Assembly: GCF_047511655.1 (NCBI RefSeq)
Contig: NC_133397.1
Span: 17,323,501 to 17,387,500, forward strand
Direction of reading: 5' to 3'
Origin: Castor canadensis
Taxonomy: Eukaryota; Chordata; Mammalia; Rodentia; Castoridae
DNA: 64,000 nucleotides
The position numbers were made by a program, and so were the translations under genes. Positions within the stretch are counted from its first letter, which is position 1. Every line of letters begins with the position of its first letter. Below the pieces are notes generated by a model. That model was not told where the DNA came from. It worked only from the letters and a program-made list of their open reading frames with translations, and did no database searches. Of this stretch, positions 47,854 to 60,965 are shown one piece after another.

Positions 47854-50510
47854 CATCAAAAAGATCATTCACCACGACCAAGGAGGCTTCATCCCAGGAA
47901 TGCAGGGGTGGTTCAACATACGAAAATCAATAAACGTAATAAACCACATTAACAGAAGCAAAGACAAAAACCACTTGATCATCTCAATAGATGCAGAAAA
48001 AGCCTTTGATAAGATCCAATACCACTTCATGATAAAAGCTCTAAGAAAACTAGGAATAGAAGGAAAGTACCTCAACATTATAAAAGCTATATATGACAAA
48101 CCTACTGCTAGCATTATACTTAATGGAATAAAACTGAAACCATTCCCTCTAAAATCAGGAACGAGACAAGGATGCCCATTATCTCCACTCCTATTCAACA
48201 TAGTACTGGAATTCCTAGCCAGAGCAATTAGGCAAGAAGAAGGAATAAAAGGAATACAAATAGGTAAAGAAACTGTCAAAATATCCCTATTTGCAGATGA
48301 TATGATCCTATACCTTAAAGACCCAAAAAACTCTACTCCGAAGCTTCTAGACATCATCAATAGCTACAGCAAGGTAGCAGGATATAAAATCAACATAGAA
48401 AAATCATTAGCATTTCTATGCACTAACAATGAACAAACTGAAAAAGAATATATGAAAACAATTCCATTTACAACAGCCTCAAAAAAAATCAAATACCTAG
48501 GAGTAAACTTAACAAAGGATGTGAAAGACCTCTACAAGGAAAACTATAAACTCCTGAAGAAAGAGATTGAAGAAGACTATAGAAAGTGGAGAGATCTCCC
48601 ATGCTCATGGATTGGTAGAATCAACATGGTAAAAATGTCTATATTTCCAAAAGTAATCTACATGTTTAACACAATTCCCATCAAAATCCCAATGACATTC
48701 ATCAAAGAGATTGAAAAATCTACCGTTGAATTTATTTGGAAACACGAGACTGCGAATAGCCAAGGCAATACTCAGCAAAAAGAACAATGCTGGAGGTATC
48801 ACAATATCCAACTTCAAACTATATTACAAAGCAATAACAATAAAAACAACATGGTACTGGCACAAAAACAGACATGAAGACCAGTGGAACAGAATAGAGG
48901 ACCCAGATATGAAGCCACACAATTATAACCAACTTGTCTTTGACAAAGGTGCTAAAAATATACGAGAAATATAAGAGCAAAGACAGCCTCTTCAACAAAA
49001 ACTGCTAGGAAAACTGGTTAGTAGTCTGCAAAAAACTGAAAGTAGATCTATGTTTATCACCCTATAACTCAAAATGGATCAAAGGACCTTAATATCAGAC
49101 CCAAAACTCTGAAGTTGGTACAGGAAAGAGTAAGAAATACTTTGGAACTATTAGGTATGGGCAAGGACTTTCTCGATGGAACCCCAGCAGCTCAGCAACT
49201 AAGAGATAGCACAGACAAATGGGACTTCATAAAATTAAAAAGCTTCTGCTCAACAAAAGAAATGGTCTCTAAACTGAAGAGACCACCCACAGAGTGGGAG
49301 AAAATATTTGCCAGCTACACATCAGACAAAGGACTGATAACCAGAATATATAGGGACCTCAAAAAACTAAACTCGCCCAGAATTAATGAACCAATAAAGA
49401 AATGGTCAAGTGAACTAAACAGAACTTTCTCAAAAGAAGAAATTCAAATGGCCAAAAAGCACATGAAAAAATGCTCACCATCTCTAGCCATTAAGGAAAT
49501 GCAAATTAAAATTACACTAAGATTCCACCTCACCCCTGTTAGAATAACCATCATTAGCAACACCACCACCAACAGGTGTTGGCGAGGATGTGGGGAAAAA
49601 GGAACCATCTTACACTGTTGGTGGGAATGTAAACTAGTACAACCACTCTGGAAAAAAATTTGGAGGCTCCTTAAAAATCTAAACATAGATCTACCATATG
49701 ATCCAGCAATACCACTCTTGGGGATATACCCAAAGGACTGTGACACAGGTTACTCCAGAGGCACCTGCACACCCATGTTTATTGCGGCACTATTCACAAT
49801 AGCCAAGTTATGGAAACAGCCAAGATGCCCCAGCACTGACAAATGGATTAAGAAAATGTCTTATCTATACACAATGGAATTTTATGCAGCCATGAAGAAG
49901 AACGAAATGTTATCATTCGCTGGTAAATGGATGGAATTGGAGAACATCATTCTGAGTGAGGTTAGCCTGGCCCAAAAGACCAAAAATCGTATGTTCTCCC
50001 TCATATGTGGACATTAGATCAAAGGCAAACACAACAAGGGGATTGGACTATGAGCACATGATAAAAGCGAGAGCACACAAGGGAGGGGTGAGGATAGGTA
50101 AGACACCTAAAAAACTAGCTAGCATTTGTTGCCCTTAACGCAGAGAAACTAAAGCAGATACCTTAAAAGCAACTGAGGCCAATAGGAAAAGGGGAACAGG
50201 TACTAGAGAAAAGGTTAGATCAAAAAGAATTAACCTAGAAGGTAACACCCACGCACAGGAAATCAATGTGAGTCAATGCCCTGTATAGCTATCCTTATCT
50301 CAACCAGCAAAAACCCTTGTTCCTTCCTATTATTGCTTATACTCTCTCTACAACAAAATTAGAGATAAGGGCAAAATAGTTTCTGCTGGGTATTGAGGGG
50401 GGGAGCGGGAGGGGGCGGAGTGGGTGGTAAGGGAGGGGGTAGGGGCAGGGGGGAGAAATGAACCAAGCCTTGTATGCACATATGAATAATAAAAGAAAAA
50501 TGAAAAAAAA
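47852..50510 (+). mobile_element. 5'-truncated L1 retrotransposon (ORF2 C-terminal half, 3'UTR)
   Basis: The element starts inside the L1 ORF2 reverse transcriptase. The peptide [20 protein letters not shown] is followed by the RT core [15 protein letters not shown] and the catalytic FADD box (48290-48301). The frame shifts near 48745-48770 and hits a stop at about 48972-48974. It is open again from 49115 to 50017, with the Cys-rich C-terminus (CWRGCGEKGTILHCWWECK). ORF1 and the endonuclease domain are absent, so the copy cannot move by itself. The 3'UTR has a G-rich polypurine tract (50396-50456) and AATAAA near 50487, then an A-rich tail. Relatively few lesions suggest a fairly young rodent-lineage insertion in the LDAH intron. 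Confidence 0.95.
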
Positions 50511-51180
50511 AAAGAAAATGTGATATTTATACACATTGGAATTTTACTCAGCCATGAAGAAGAATGAAATCTTATCATTCACAGGTAAATGGATGGAACT
50601 GGAGAACATCATTCTGATTGAGGTTAGCCTGGCCCAGAAGACCAAAAATTGTATGTACTCCCTCATATGTGGACATTAGATCAAGGGCAAACACAAGGGT
50701 ATTGGACTTTGATCACATGATGAGGTGAGAGCACACAAGGGAGGAATGAGGACAGGTAAGAAACCCAAAAGACAAAAACAAAAACAAAAACCCAAGATAG
50801 CATTTGATGTCCTCAATACAAAGGAACTAATGCAGAAACTTTAAAGGGACAGAGGCCAATAGAAGGGGGGGACCAGGAACTAGAGAAAAGGTTAGTTCAA
50901 GAAGAATTAATTTAGAAGGTAACACATATGTACATGAAAGTAAACTCCCTGTACAGCTATCCTTATCTCAACTAGCAAAAGCCCTTGGTCTTTCCTATTC
51001 CTGTTATTGCTTATACTCTCTCTTCAACAAAATTAGAGATAAGGGCAAAATAGTTTCTACCTGGTAGCTAGGGGTTGGGGGAGAGAGAAAGGGGATGGGG
51101 GAAAGGGGATGGGGGAGAGAAAGGGGGGAGAAATGACCCAAACATTGTATGCACATATGAATAAAAGAAATAAAAAAAGA
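50511..51180 (+). mobile_element. Second L1 3' end directly downstream
   Basis: Sequence homologous to the last part of the previous element restarts at 'aagaaaatgtgatatttatacac' (aligned with about 49852 onward). It repeats the ORF2 C-terminus, the 3'UTR with its own G-rich tract (51068-51130) and a second A-rich tail at about 51160-51180. It differs from the first copy at many positions, so it is not a recent duplicate. The tail is followed by the right copy of the presumed target-site duplication. Confidence 0.9.
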
Positions 51181-51190
51181 AATGTGTGTA
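51177..51190. repeat. Right target-site duplication of the L1 block
   Basis: AAGAAATGTGTGTA after the second A-rich tail pairs with the left copy at 47840-47853, with 13 of 14 bases identical. The purine part overlaps the tail, so the informative part is TGTGTGTA with its flanking bases. Confidence 0.6.
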
Positions 51191-51744
51191 ATTTTTCCTT
51201 TTGTTAACTTTACAAATAAAATGAATTTTAGAAGCTGCTTAGATCATAATCCACTATGTAGTCAAGTTGGGCACAAACATTCCTCAGGCAGTGTTTGGGC
51301 AGTCTGTTTCATGATATAGTGTAGCCTGAGCAGAGTGGTAAATGGTGTTTCTAGGGGAGTCATGCCCAGAGTGCAAGGCTTCTCATGATGCCTTCATATT
51401 ACAGTTTGATAAAATAATCTTACTTACATTATGGTAGAGTGATTTGTGAAACTACTCAAGCTCATTATGTAGGGACAGGGCAAAGAGCTGGTTGGCATTG
51501 GTGAGAGTGACCAAAGAGGATGCTGCAGATACTCAGTGAGGAGCTTTGTCTCCTCTGCCTGATTCTGAGAGGTCAAAGGAAAGGATGTCACTCCTACATT
51601 CTCTACCTTTTCTTTCCTTCTGTGGAATAACTTCTACCTAAGTCGGTATTTTTTTTTTCTTTAATTGGTTGTGAGAGAAGCAAAAGGTCAGATACAAAGC
51701 AGCCAGGTGCTTACCCAGTGTTCAAATTAGTGCCTAAACATGTA

Positions 51745-52140
51745 TACCTCTATGCTGGTCAGCTTTCCATTACTGTAACAAATGTCTGAGATAGTCACTT
51801 ATAGAGAGAAAAGGTTCATTTTGGTTCTCAGTTTCAGACGTTCTAGACTATGATAGATTGGCCCTGTGGTTTGGGGTCTGTAGCATGGTAGCATATCACG
51901 ATGGGGAGCACAGGGGAGCCATTCCCCTCATGGCAGCTGGGAAGTGAAAAGAAAGATAGGAAAGGGCTGTCCCACTATCCCCTTTGAGGGCATGCCCCAG
52001 TGATATAAGACCTCCCACTGGGCCTGACCTCTTAAGGTTCTACCACCTCTTAATATGACCAAGTGAGAGCCAATCCCTCAATTAACATATAGGCCTTAGG
52101 GGGAAATGGTCTAGATCCAGATTAAGGTAGCCTCCTATTT
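51745..52140. repeat. Old interspersed repeat, LTR-like (unclassified)
   Basis: The segment 'ccattactgtaacaaatgtctgagatagtcacttatagagagaaaaggtt' through 'cctcccactgggcctgacctcttaaggttctaccacctc' has the look of a widespread mammalian interspersed repeat I have seen in this order. I cannot name the family with certainty, and the boundaries are approximate. Confidence 0.5.
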
Positions 52141-53224
52141 CCCACCTAGACCTTCCTGTCTTGCCTTCTTCTCCCTGTTTTCATCACCTTCCAGCTTTCT
52201 GGGGCTTAGGATACAACATTTGGGTCCATCAAACTAGTTCACCTCTGGAGAGAATCTAGAACAGCTGGATGACAGCCATAGGCTTCTGCTTCTCCTTTCT
52301 CACCAGAGTCCAAAACACATAAACCTTGACCTTGTGAAGCTAAAGGGAACCTATTCTGTAATACAAGCATTTCTTTTCAGTTATTTAAGAATTTTATCCC
52401 TTTGAGTACATAAGTAGCTACAAAGATTTAAAATTCCACTGTGGACTTTTGGAGCAACCTAAATAATTCTTTCAAAGCTTCTAAAAAAAGGAACATTTAA
52501 GTTTCAACATACCTTGTTTCCTTTCTTCACTTTATACCTATATGGCTAAATTACCATTATTGAGAAAATGAGAATTAAAATTGCTAAAGAAAATGGAGGT
52601 AACAACCACAATACATCCACCCATGGAATCCTGCTTCTCTCTGCAGGTACCCAAAGATGTACAGAATGGGGTTCTCTTCTTTCATATGGCAAATGGGTAC
52701 AAGGCCAGAACTCAACTCTTTCCCTTAGAAGTCATAAAGCCATCTAGTGATCAGCTTTGTCTTTCCTACATGGACTTGCAGTGAGAAGCTGATTCAACAC
52801 CTACTTTCTGCTGACTTTGAAACACTGGGATCCATCCAATTTATCCTCCTGCATTTCTGTTCTTCCCTGGTCACTTGCCTCAGGAAAGTGGCAGTTATGC
52901 TGGAATGGTTGTGCTTAACTGAGAAATGGCAGAGCCCAGCTCATTGTCATTCTCTGCACTTGGGTACTGAGCCTGAGTTCTGTAAAACTTCAGTACTACT
53001 GTGTGTTACCTCATCATGACTCCTTTACAACAGCCCCTATAGGCTTCTGCGGGACTGTTACCTAGAATGGGACTGAGAAACCTGGATCTCAGACACATCC
53101 TTAATATTACTAACATTTTTTAGTGAAAATATATAGAAAGGGAGTATGTATGGGGAAGAAAAGTTAGGAAAATAGTCTTTAAAAAAATATTCAGAGGTCT
53201 ATTTAGTCTATAACTAACTTTATA

Positions 53225-53450
53225 ATAGTAGCAATGAACATTTATAGAATGCTTACTACATGCCAGACACTCTTGCCAGATCTGAATTACAGGGTATGAA
53301 TTACAGCATTACCCTCTTGGAACAACTATATAAGAATGATACTAGTATTAAATGATTTTATTGATGGAAAAAGGAGGCACAGTGGAGTTCAGTAACTTAA
53401 GCAAGGTCCAATAACTAAGCAAGTGGTAGAGCTGGAGTTTGAACCCCTGC
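53225..53450 (+). repeat. MIR-like SINE
   Basis: 'tagcaatgaacatttatagaatgcttactacatgccagacactcttgcc' near the start and 'ggaggcacagtggagttcagtaacttaagcaaggtcc' with 'gtggtagagctggagtttgaacccc' at the end follow the MIR layout. Confidence 0.75.
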
Positions 53451-55349
53451 TATGGCACTGACTCTGTTCTCCAACACTCACCTCCATTCAATCAGAGTCC
53501 ACAGGAGAACTCAAGCATATGTTAATGTACTTTCCTCAAATGAAGCTCTTAAGGTCAAAGTGATGGAGATAAAAAAAATGAACTTATCTGTTTCCAGAAT
53601 GATTATGACATTCTGGACAGGCTTCAAATTAAACAGGCAGAACTAACACAATCTGTTTCAGACTAATGCTTAGCGGAAAGGCAGTCCTGGTTAGCTGGTC
53701 CAGGGAGCACTTCCTATGCTCCAGAAAGCAGGACGTGTGCATGTCAGAATGATTTGCATGCCGATTGTGCAAGCAAGGGCAAGAGAGTGTTCCCAAAGGC
53801 AGCATGCACCTCTGCCTAAGGCAGGCTGAGAAGACTGGGAGAGTGCCAGGGCAGAGGGCTCCTGTTAATAAGGATACTTTGCCCTTTTCTCAAGCCTGAC
53901 CCTCTGGAACAGGGCAACGCCTTGCAGTCAGCTCCTCCAGTGCTGCCCACCTTCATCCAAAATCTGTACCCCATGTGTTCCCTTTGTGAACAATTTCAGA
54001 CTCCTGTGTACTGATAGCGGTGCTCAGTTTTGGTCTAGAAGTAGCTCACACCAGCTGTTTCCATAAGTTGGGGCCAAAGATGGTCACGGCAGTTTAGAAT
54101 TTCCCTCCTAAGTGAGTTTTAAATGAAAACTGAAAACTTCAAGTTTATGACCAAATGCTAATTCACTTTTCTATGAATGAGCTCTGCATCCATCCCCTAT
54201 AGGTTAGAACAATGGCAGAACAAGGGAACACTGACCTCCTCATTGCTTCAGATATACCAGGTGCCTTATAAGCAGAGCAGACCCCAGAGGCTCCCAGAAA
54301 AATTGGGAGTAGAGTGGTAAAAATGTACAGTTGGTTTTCTTCCTCTGGTTTATTCTATCCTGGTTCTCATCTATAATCCCTCTTCCCCCTCCCACCTGAT
54401 TCTTTAGCTCCTCTTTATCCCCATTCCAGCCCTTAAGTTGGGCTCCCAAAGAATCAATCTTTAAATGTCTTCTCTTCTTATACTTCATACTTCTGTAGGT
54501 TGTCACTCTCTATGCTCATGTCTTCAACTACAGACCTATGATGCCAAAATAAAAACTGACTCTTCTTTTGAGCTTTATACCATATATCCAGCCATCTGCC
54601 AGACATGTATCCACTTGGATGCTCCATAGGTAGGTACCTCAATCGCAAGTGCCAAAATGGACTACTTTTTCAACCACATCTCACAACCTCAGGTTGCTTC
54701 TCCTGTATTCCTTCCCTATTACTAAATCCAGATTCAAAGAAATGATCTTAGATTCCTCCATCTCTACTTGCTAATATCCTGTGTGCATAAAGTACCTTTG
54801 GTTCAACTTTCTAGATCTTTTCATCTTCAATTCCACTGCCTTCATTCTTATAAAAGCCTTATAGTCTTCCCACCTGAAATTTCATTTTTTCACAATGTTT
54901 GGCCACACATTTCCTTCAGAATAATCCCACTCATTTGTTAATCTCACCACAGTTTTAGGGATAACTTGGTTGTTTGTAGCTGGTATATGCTCTGATTGGT
55001 CAGTGGTTATATCATGTGGTTGCCAAATATTTGAAGATCACCTAGGTTGTTATCCCCCGGCTAAGGCCTTTCAGTGGCTCCCCAACAGCTTAATACCTTT
55101 AGTGCAGCATATCATGCTTGTTTTGTTCTCAGGCGAAGGCTCAAGCTACCATACCACACTATCGAACCTTTTCTAGTTTCTCTAATGTACAGCTTCTTTA
55201 CGTGGAGTCTACTAGCCAATGAAAGTTCATGGGCTGGGAACAGAGGTATCTAAACCTGAGAAAAATTACACCTTTATTCTTATTAGTTCTAATTATAATT
55301 TAATATTTCCTTTAGTTATGAATATAGGCAATAAACCATAATATTAGTG

Positions 55350-55394
<45 letters not shown>

Positions 55395-55396
55395 TA
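55350..55396. repeat. (TA)n(TG)n microsatellite
   Basis: Short TA repeats lead into about 15 TG units with two TA interruptions near the end. Confidence 0.95.
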
Positions 55397-56124
55397 TTTT
55401 GTCACCTATAAAAACTATGGATATTTTCAAATCATAGTAAACCTACTAAAGATAACCAAAACATTTAATTATACTCAGTAATTCTGCTATTATATCTTGT
55501 TACCCAATATGTTAGTAAAGATGCACATATTACTATGTTACACATTACTTTAAAATACTTTGATAGCTATGTTTCAATAGAATCTGTACTCGAAAGGCTT
55601 CCCCATTGATCTGTTTCTTCACCTATCTACCCAGACCATATTTACCAATTGTTTACTAGGTATTATGAATTGTGCTGGATCCTGGGGGAGCTCAAGATGA
55701 GAATAAAAACTCCTTACTTGAAGGCTGGGGGAGAGGGGAAGGCTGATCATTTCTATATGGTGTGACAAATGTAATATTATAACTTTACATAGGAAGCCAT
55801 GAAAGTCAAAAGAAGGGACAGCTTACCAAAACAAGGGGCTAGAGAAGACCTCCTAGAGATGACTCTGGAACCAACTTTTAAAGAACAAACAGAATTTAGT
55901 CAGGTGAGAAAATAACATAACCTATGATGCCATAAACCATGGCTTACTCTTTTGGAAACAACTATAAGTCTGATATGTTTATGCCAGGAAAAGAAACAAC
56001 TATCTGTCACTGAAGCACTACAAATAAGCACAACTGTCCATAATTGGCTATAAAATCTTGAGACCTTGGAAGGAAGACAATCAGCCCAGTAGATTTTTTC
56101 AGAGTTAAAAGGGCCAATTTTCAG

Positions 56125-56205
56125 CCTGAAGATATAACTCAGTGGTAGAGCACTTGTCTAGCATATATAAGGCCCTGTGTTGGATGCTAGCACTACACTC
56201 ATTGC
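56125..56205 (+). repeat. ID-type SINE (tRNA-derived)
   Basis: 'cctgaagatataactcagtggtagagcacttgtctagcatatataaggccctgtgttggatgctagcactacac' matches the tRNA-derived ID consensus layout with A and B box-like segments. It is a pseudogene-like SINE, not a functional tRNA. Confidence 0.8.
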
Positions 56206-56560
56206 CAAATTGTGAGAACATCTTTAGTTAAGAAATTTGTATCCATATCTCTGGGTTACATTGCCCTGTCTAGTGGGTAGGGAGGGGTAGGTACCAGTGG
56301 GAGTAAGGAAGAAGTGGGGAAAGGGTGAAGGAGGGTGAATATAGTGCAAATACTGTGTACACATGTATGTAAGTGGAAAAATGATACATGTTGAAACTAT
56401 TCCTGAAATGGGGGGAGGGGGAATAAAGGAAAATGATGGAGGGGATAAAGTCAAGTATGATATATTTGATATACTGTAGGAACTTTTGTAAATGCCACAA
56501 TGTACCCCCAACCACCACAATAAAAAATAAAAATAAAAAAAATAAAAACAACATAAAAAG
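56206..56560 (+). repeat. Retroposon 3' end (family A)
   Basis: Purine-rich 'gggaggggtaggtaccagtgggagtaagg' is followed by 'gtgcaaatactgtgtacacatgta', 'aaaatgatggaggggataaagtcaag' and 'gtaaatgccacaatgtaccccc', ending in an A-rich tail. It matches, in reverse, the segment at 36300-36600. Confidence 0.6.
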
Positions 56561-58477
56561 AGGTCAATTTCCCCCCAAGAATATTAAACGTTCTCTTCAA
56601 GTCGGCAATGGAAATCAGTGGTAGAAAATCTGAATTTAGAAGTAAAGTCTGTGGATTATGGTATAAGAGATTTCTAGGGTAGGAGAAAGAATCAGATAGT
56701 CTTCTGCATGATATAGTAGAGAGGCTACTTTTAGACTAGCTTTCCTGTGGTTTCCTGGTTAGATGGCACAAAGATATTTTTCAGAATATCTTTGCTGAAT
56801 AACTGAGATATATGGAGTAATTTTTGCAACAATGTGTGGCTCGAAAACTGTTCATACTAGACTTCCCTGAACAGGTATGACATTTCTGAATGCCTTTGTT
56901 TGGATAGAAAAGGGAAAGAACATTCTTGACCAAAATATCTAAAATAGGGATATTTTTAATCTCAGGAATTGTTTTTCAATTTTGACTATTTTCAAGTTTG
57001 TTTTTTAAATCTGGAAGGCAGGAGTCAGTGTTCACTCTTTTCTTAGAACTATGTGCTCTGTTAACTTTTCCTTATTTTCTCAAGCAGAGAGGGCATATTA
57101 TGTTGATTCAACTTTTATCAATATTAAATTACAGCATGCTTCCTCTTTTTCATTAGAAAAACAAAAAATTACAATAAACTTCCTGTCTCTCAATACCTAG
57201 TTTCATTTAGGAATTGAAATTGTATTATTTGAGTGGAGGGCTCAAGTTCAGCTGGTAGAAAACATAGCCAATGACAGTTGTCTACCATCAAACTAAACAA
57301 TGCCTCGTTTCCCCAAATTCTAGAAGTATATTAAATGTCTTTGAAACAAAACTTTTCCTTGGAGTTGGGAAAGTTTATTCCTGTGACTGTGTTTTAATAC
57401 TTACCTTGAAATGTCAGCCATCTACCATTATATCCCCATATTTTTCCCATGGAAGTTTCAGTAAACTTATAGCTCTGACACAGTTAGCATAAGCAAACCT
57501 CTATCTGGGAATGATTACACTTGCATATGGATTTAACTTAGCACAGGAATAAGTTAGCACCTTTTTTTGACCTCTTTCTGAGCACAACATACAAACAGGA
57601 CCCAGGAATGATGAGTATTTTATAGCAGCTGGCTTCCCCAGGTGGTAAGATGGGCTCAATACATGATGGGTCTAGCCATTCAGCAAGTGTGAATTTTGGA
57701 AGTGAGCATCTGCCAATCTTATTATTAACTGGGAGTCGAATTGTTTCTATGAACTCCCAACCTTGGAAAACTTAAATGCACTTTTGAAACAGACTCACTT
57801 ATAGTTTATTTTATTTTATTTTATTTTTTGTATTTTCACATCCTTCAATGGTCAGAAGTAGTTGAGAACCCTGGAGGGAAGGTTCTTTCAAGGCTCCAGC
57901 CTTCTCCATTCGGTTGGGAGGGCTTCTTTCTTATTCTAAATGTCTACCTCTGGACAACTGCTGTTAAAGAATTACAATGAACTACGACCATAAGGCAGAG
58001 ATTGGTATTTTCCAAAATCTTCTCTGGGTGAATGTTTTCAATATTTTGAAATAAGTATATTTCTTGCTTCAATAAAATTACATTGAAAGGGTATAGAAAT
58101 ATGAATTAGCACTGAAGACAAGTTTAAGTCAAATGTCTCAAAAGTTTATGAAGAGATTCTAAACCCAGTAGAGTATCTAAGATTTTATTTGCATATTGTA
58201 GGCTCCTGAGCCCTATACAAGTAGACAGAAGAGATTATTTTATCGCACCCAGCAAATACCATTGTTTAGTAACAATTGTTAAGCTCTACATTAGTGTTAG
58301 TAGCAGCAGATATAATTTTTAAAATTTCTAGTAATTATGTTAAAAAGGTACAAAAGAATGGGTAAAATTACTTTTAGTAACAAATTTTATTTAACCCAAT
58401 CTAACTAAGATATTATCACTTCAATAGGTAATTGACATAAAGCTATTACTGAAATATTTTCCATTTAGATACTAAGT

Positions 58478-58566
58478 TTTTCTTCTTTTGTCATACTGGG
58501 GAGTGAACCCAGGGACTTTCATATGCTAGGTAAGTACTCTGCCACTGAGTTACATCCTCTAGTCCT
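58478..58566 (-). repeat. Antisense ID-type SINE
   Basis: 'catactggggagtgaacccagggactttcatatgctaggtaagtactctgccactgagttacatcctctagtcct' is the reverse of the ID layout. Confidence 0.8.
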
Positions 58567-58682
58567 AGGTACTAAATTTTTGAAATTCAATGTGCATTTT
58601 ACATGTATAGCACATCTCAATTCACCAGCCACAAATAACCACAGGTGATGAACGGGTATGGTATTAAACAGTACAGCTCGGG

Positions 58683-58782
58683 CTTGGGGCTGTCGCTCAG
58701 TGGCAGATCACTTACTTCGAATGTGCAAAGCCCTGGGTTTAATCCTCAACACTGCAAACAAGACAAGACAAAAAAAAATAGT
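58683..58782 (+). repeat. ID-type SINE
   Basis: 'ggggctgtcgctcagtggcagatcacttacttcgaatgtgcaaagccctgggtttaatcctcaacactgca' is followed by an A-rich tail; this is the ID layout in forward orientation. Confidence 0.85.
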
Positions 58783-59403
58783 ATAGCTCTATCTTATTCA
58801 GTATGGGCAAATAAGACAAATGATGCCAATGAAGTATCGCAGCCACCTAAATTCTAGGGTGTTTAGACATATTCTAAACCATGCTGGCTTAATAGTTTCA
58901 GAGATTGGTGTTCCCAAATGTGTTTGTGCAAGAGTGTAGCATTTGCAGGTGCAACACATATGCTGAATATTTCAAAAAACTATTTTTTTGTGAGTGTCAG
59001 AGTGAGACAGTCTTACTTCAATGAGTTAAAGAAAAAGAAACACAAGCTTACTGGTCATCAGGTCATACATAATGTTACTTCTTTTCCATTGTCTTACTTA
59101 TGTTTCAACATGACTCGTTTATTCTGTAAATATTATTGAGTCTTCTCAGTACAATGCATTGTCAAAATAGAAAAGCACTGATTCTGAAAATAAGTTCAAT
59201 ACACATTTAAGTAACTATGTAATGCAATCAGCTTTCTTTACTCTAAGTAACTTTCAAGGATGACATTAATTTGAACTAGAAGTAAAACTCTGTCTCAGTC
59301 TACAAACCTTTGAGGTGGTTCAGATTCTAACCAAATCTAGCCCTTGTCCTTAGTAAATATTTCTGCCCATCTACTTATCTGCTTGCACTACTAAAGTGAT
59401 TAC

Positions 59404-59486
59404 CTTAGATAAATGTTCCTTTATGACTTCATCATCTCTCTTCACCACTTGCATCATTTCTTGGCCCCCAAGGTAGGCAGCATTAG
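59404..59486 (-). CDS. LDAH: LDAH penultimate coding exon
   Basis: This 83-bp exon completes an Ala codon (G|CT) and encodes NAAYLGGQEMMQVVKRDD then EVIKEHLSK, equivalent to about human LDAH residues 235-262. The acceptor is TGTAG at 59491-59487 on the minus strand. The donor is AAG|GTAATC at 59403 downward. It ends in phase 0, which matches the last exon's LTFYYG start exactly. The region is the helix before the strand carrying the catalytic Asp. The nucleophile Ser exon is not in this window. Confidence 0.94.
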
Positions 59487-60214
59487 CTACATTTAAAAAA
59501 GAAAAAGTCAAACACTTAGAATATACAGAACAAACACAAACTTCAAATTAATTTTAGTAAATCCATGTACCTCTCTTTTCTATCTGTCAAGTGCTATCTG
59601 AGATACAGGTGAGGCCAATAGAGGCAGGTACACCAGCTAACATGCATAGTGTCTAGAAACAAGAGCGTGTCCTAAAAAACAACACAAACCTTCTCTCAAC
59701 CTCACATGGATCCTCAGTAGCAAAGTTTAGTGGTCCAACTGCCTGAAGAGACCTCTCAACCCCTGTAGCTGTTCCTCTACCAGTTACCTCTAAACATTTG
59801 TGAACGTCTTGCTATCACCCTTGCCCATCTGCTATGAAGCTGAGGACTTAGTTCACTTTTACAGCCCTTACATACCGTCTTGTCATCTTCTCAACAATTT
59901 ATCTTATGTTTAGTTTCTCTATTACTACTTAAATAGTATATTTACACTTTCATTTTTAAATATTGTTCACTGCTGAGCCAAGTAGTATACCACATTTCCG
60001 TCCTTATATGTCTCCTCTTCCAGTATTTGTCTTAGCTGTAGTTCTTTTTTCCCTAACCCTCCACCCAATCAGATATCTTTTTGAGTCATTTTGTCTTGGA
60101 GATTTTTCCAGTACCTTTAGACCTGCTGCTCTAATCTAGAATACTGGCAACCTAGAAATTCCCTTTGCTGCCTTCTTTGGTCCTTCTTACTGCTAAGTCA
60201 AGGTAATTTAACTC

Positions 60215-60310
60215 ATCTATTTGTTTATTCATTCCAAGATTATTGAGCACCTATTATTATGCCAGAAAGTGCTCTAGGCTCTGGAGATGGAGCAATGAAC
60301 AAAACACATA
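60215..60310 (+). repeat. Old mammalian repeat fragment (MER/L2-like)
   Basis: 'ttattgagcacctattattatgccagaaagtgctctaggctctggagatggagcaatgaacaaaac' is a widely seen ancient repeat core. A similar one occurs at 44150-44205 ('aacacttattgagtaccttctctgtactaggaacc'). Confidence 0.6.
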
Positions 60311-60765
60311 AGCTACCTGCTGTTATTGAATTTATATTTTTAGTGTTGGGGATGGGTGAATACAGACAAACCAATATATAATCCATGGTGAGAAAGGGCT
60401 ATGGCAAAAAAGAAAATAAACTGGGAGACAGACCGTGCAGAACTACAGTGGTGTCCTATTTTGTATAAAGTGCCACTCTGAAAAGGGGATGCATGAACTG
60501 AGACCTAAGTGAAATGAGGAAGTGGGCCATACTGACACTTGGGGAAGAAGCATTCCAGATGACAGCAAAAGGCTGAGACACTTGCTATGCCTGTAGGAAT
60601 GTAGGAAAAGCCTGTGTTGCCAAGGACGAAGTGGGAGTGGGAAAGGTAGGAGATGGGGCAGGAGAGGGGCTAGTCTATTATTTCCTGTCACAGAGGTGCT
60701 TGTCTGTGGTTCCCTTTGTTTTTTGGTGTCCGTGTCTTAATGACTTAAGGAAAAGCATACTAGGA

Positions 60766-60965
60766 GGCCATGAGTGGTGGCTCAGGCCTACCTGTAATCC
60801 CAGATACTTGGGAGGCAGAGAGAGGACAATGAGCAAAAAGTTGGTGAGATCCTATCTCAAAGAACAAGCTGGATGTGATGGGTACCTGTAATCCCAGGAG
60901 GCACTGGTAGGAGGATCATGGTCTGAGACTGACCCTGGGCAAAAACTGCTATGTGAGTATAAAAG
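60766..60965 (+). repeat. Composite SINE, 5' part (two B1-like units)
   Basis: The first monomer has 'catgagtggtggctcaggcctacctgtaatcccag' and the second 'gctggatgtgatgggtacctgtaatcccaggagg', then 'ctgagactgaccctgggcaaaaact'. The order matches 40755-40990. Confidence 0.8.

Larger units (their letters stand above)
43220..59403 (-). other. LDAH: LDAH large intron before the last exon
   Basis: This 16-kb intron contains an AT-rich palindromic microsatellite (43806-43877), MIR and other old fragments (44145-44220, 46550-46660, 53225-53450), the double-ended L1 block (47852-51180), a probable LTR-like repeat (51745-52140), a TG repeat (55350-55396) and ID SINEs (56125-56205, 58478-58566, 58683-58782). 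Its splice sites join the two LDAH exons in phase 0. Confidence 0.85.
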
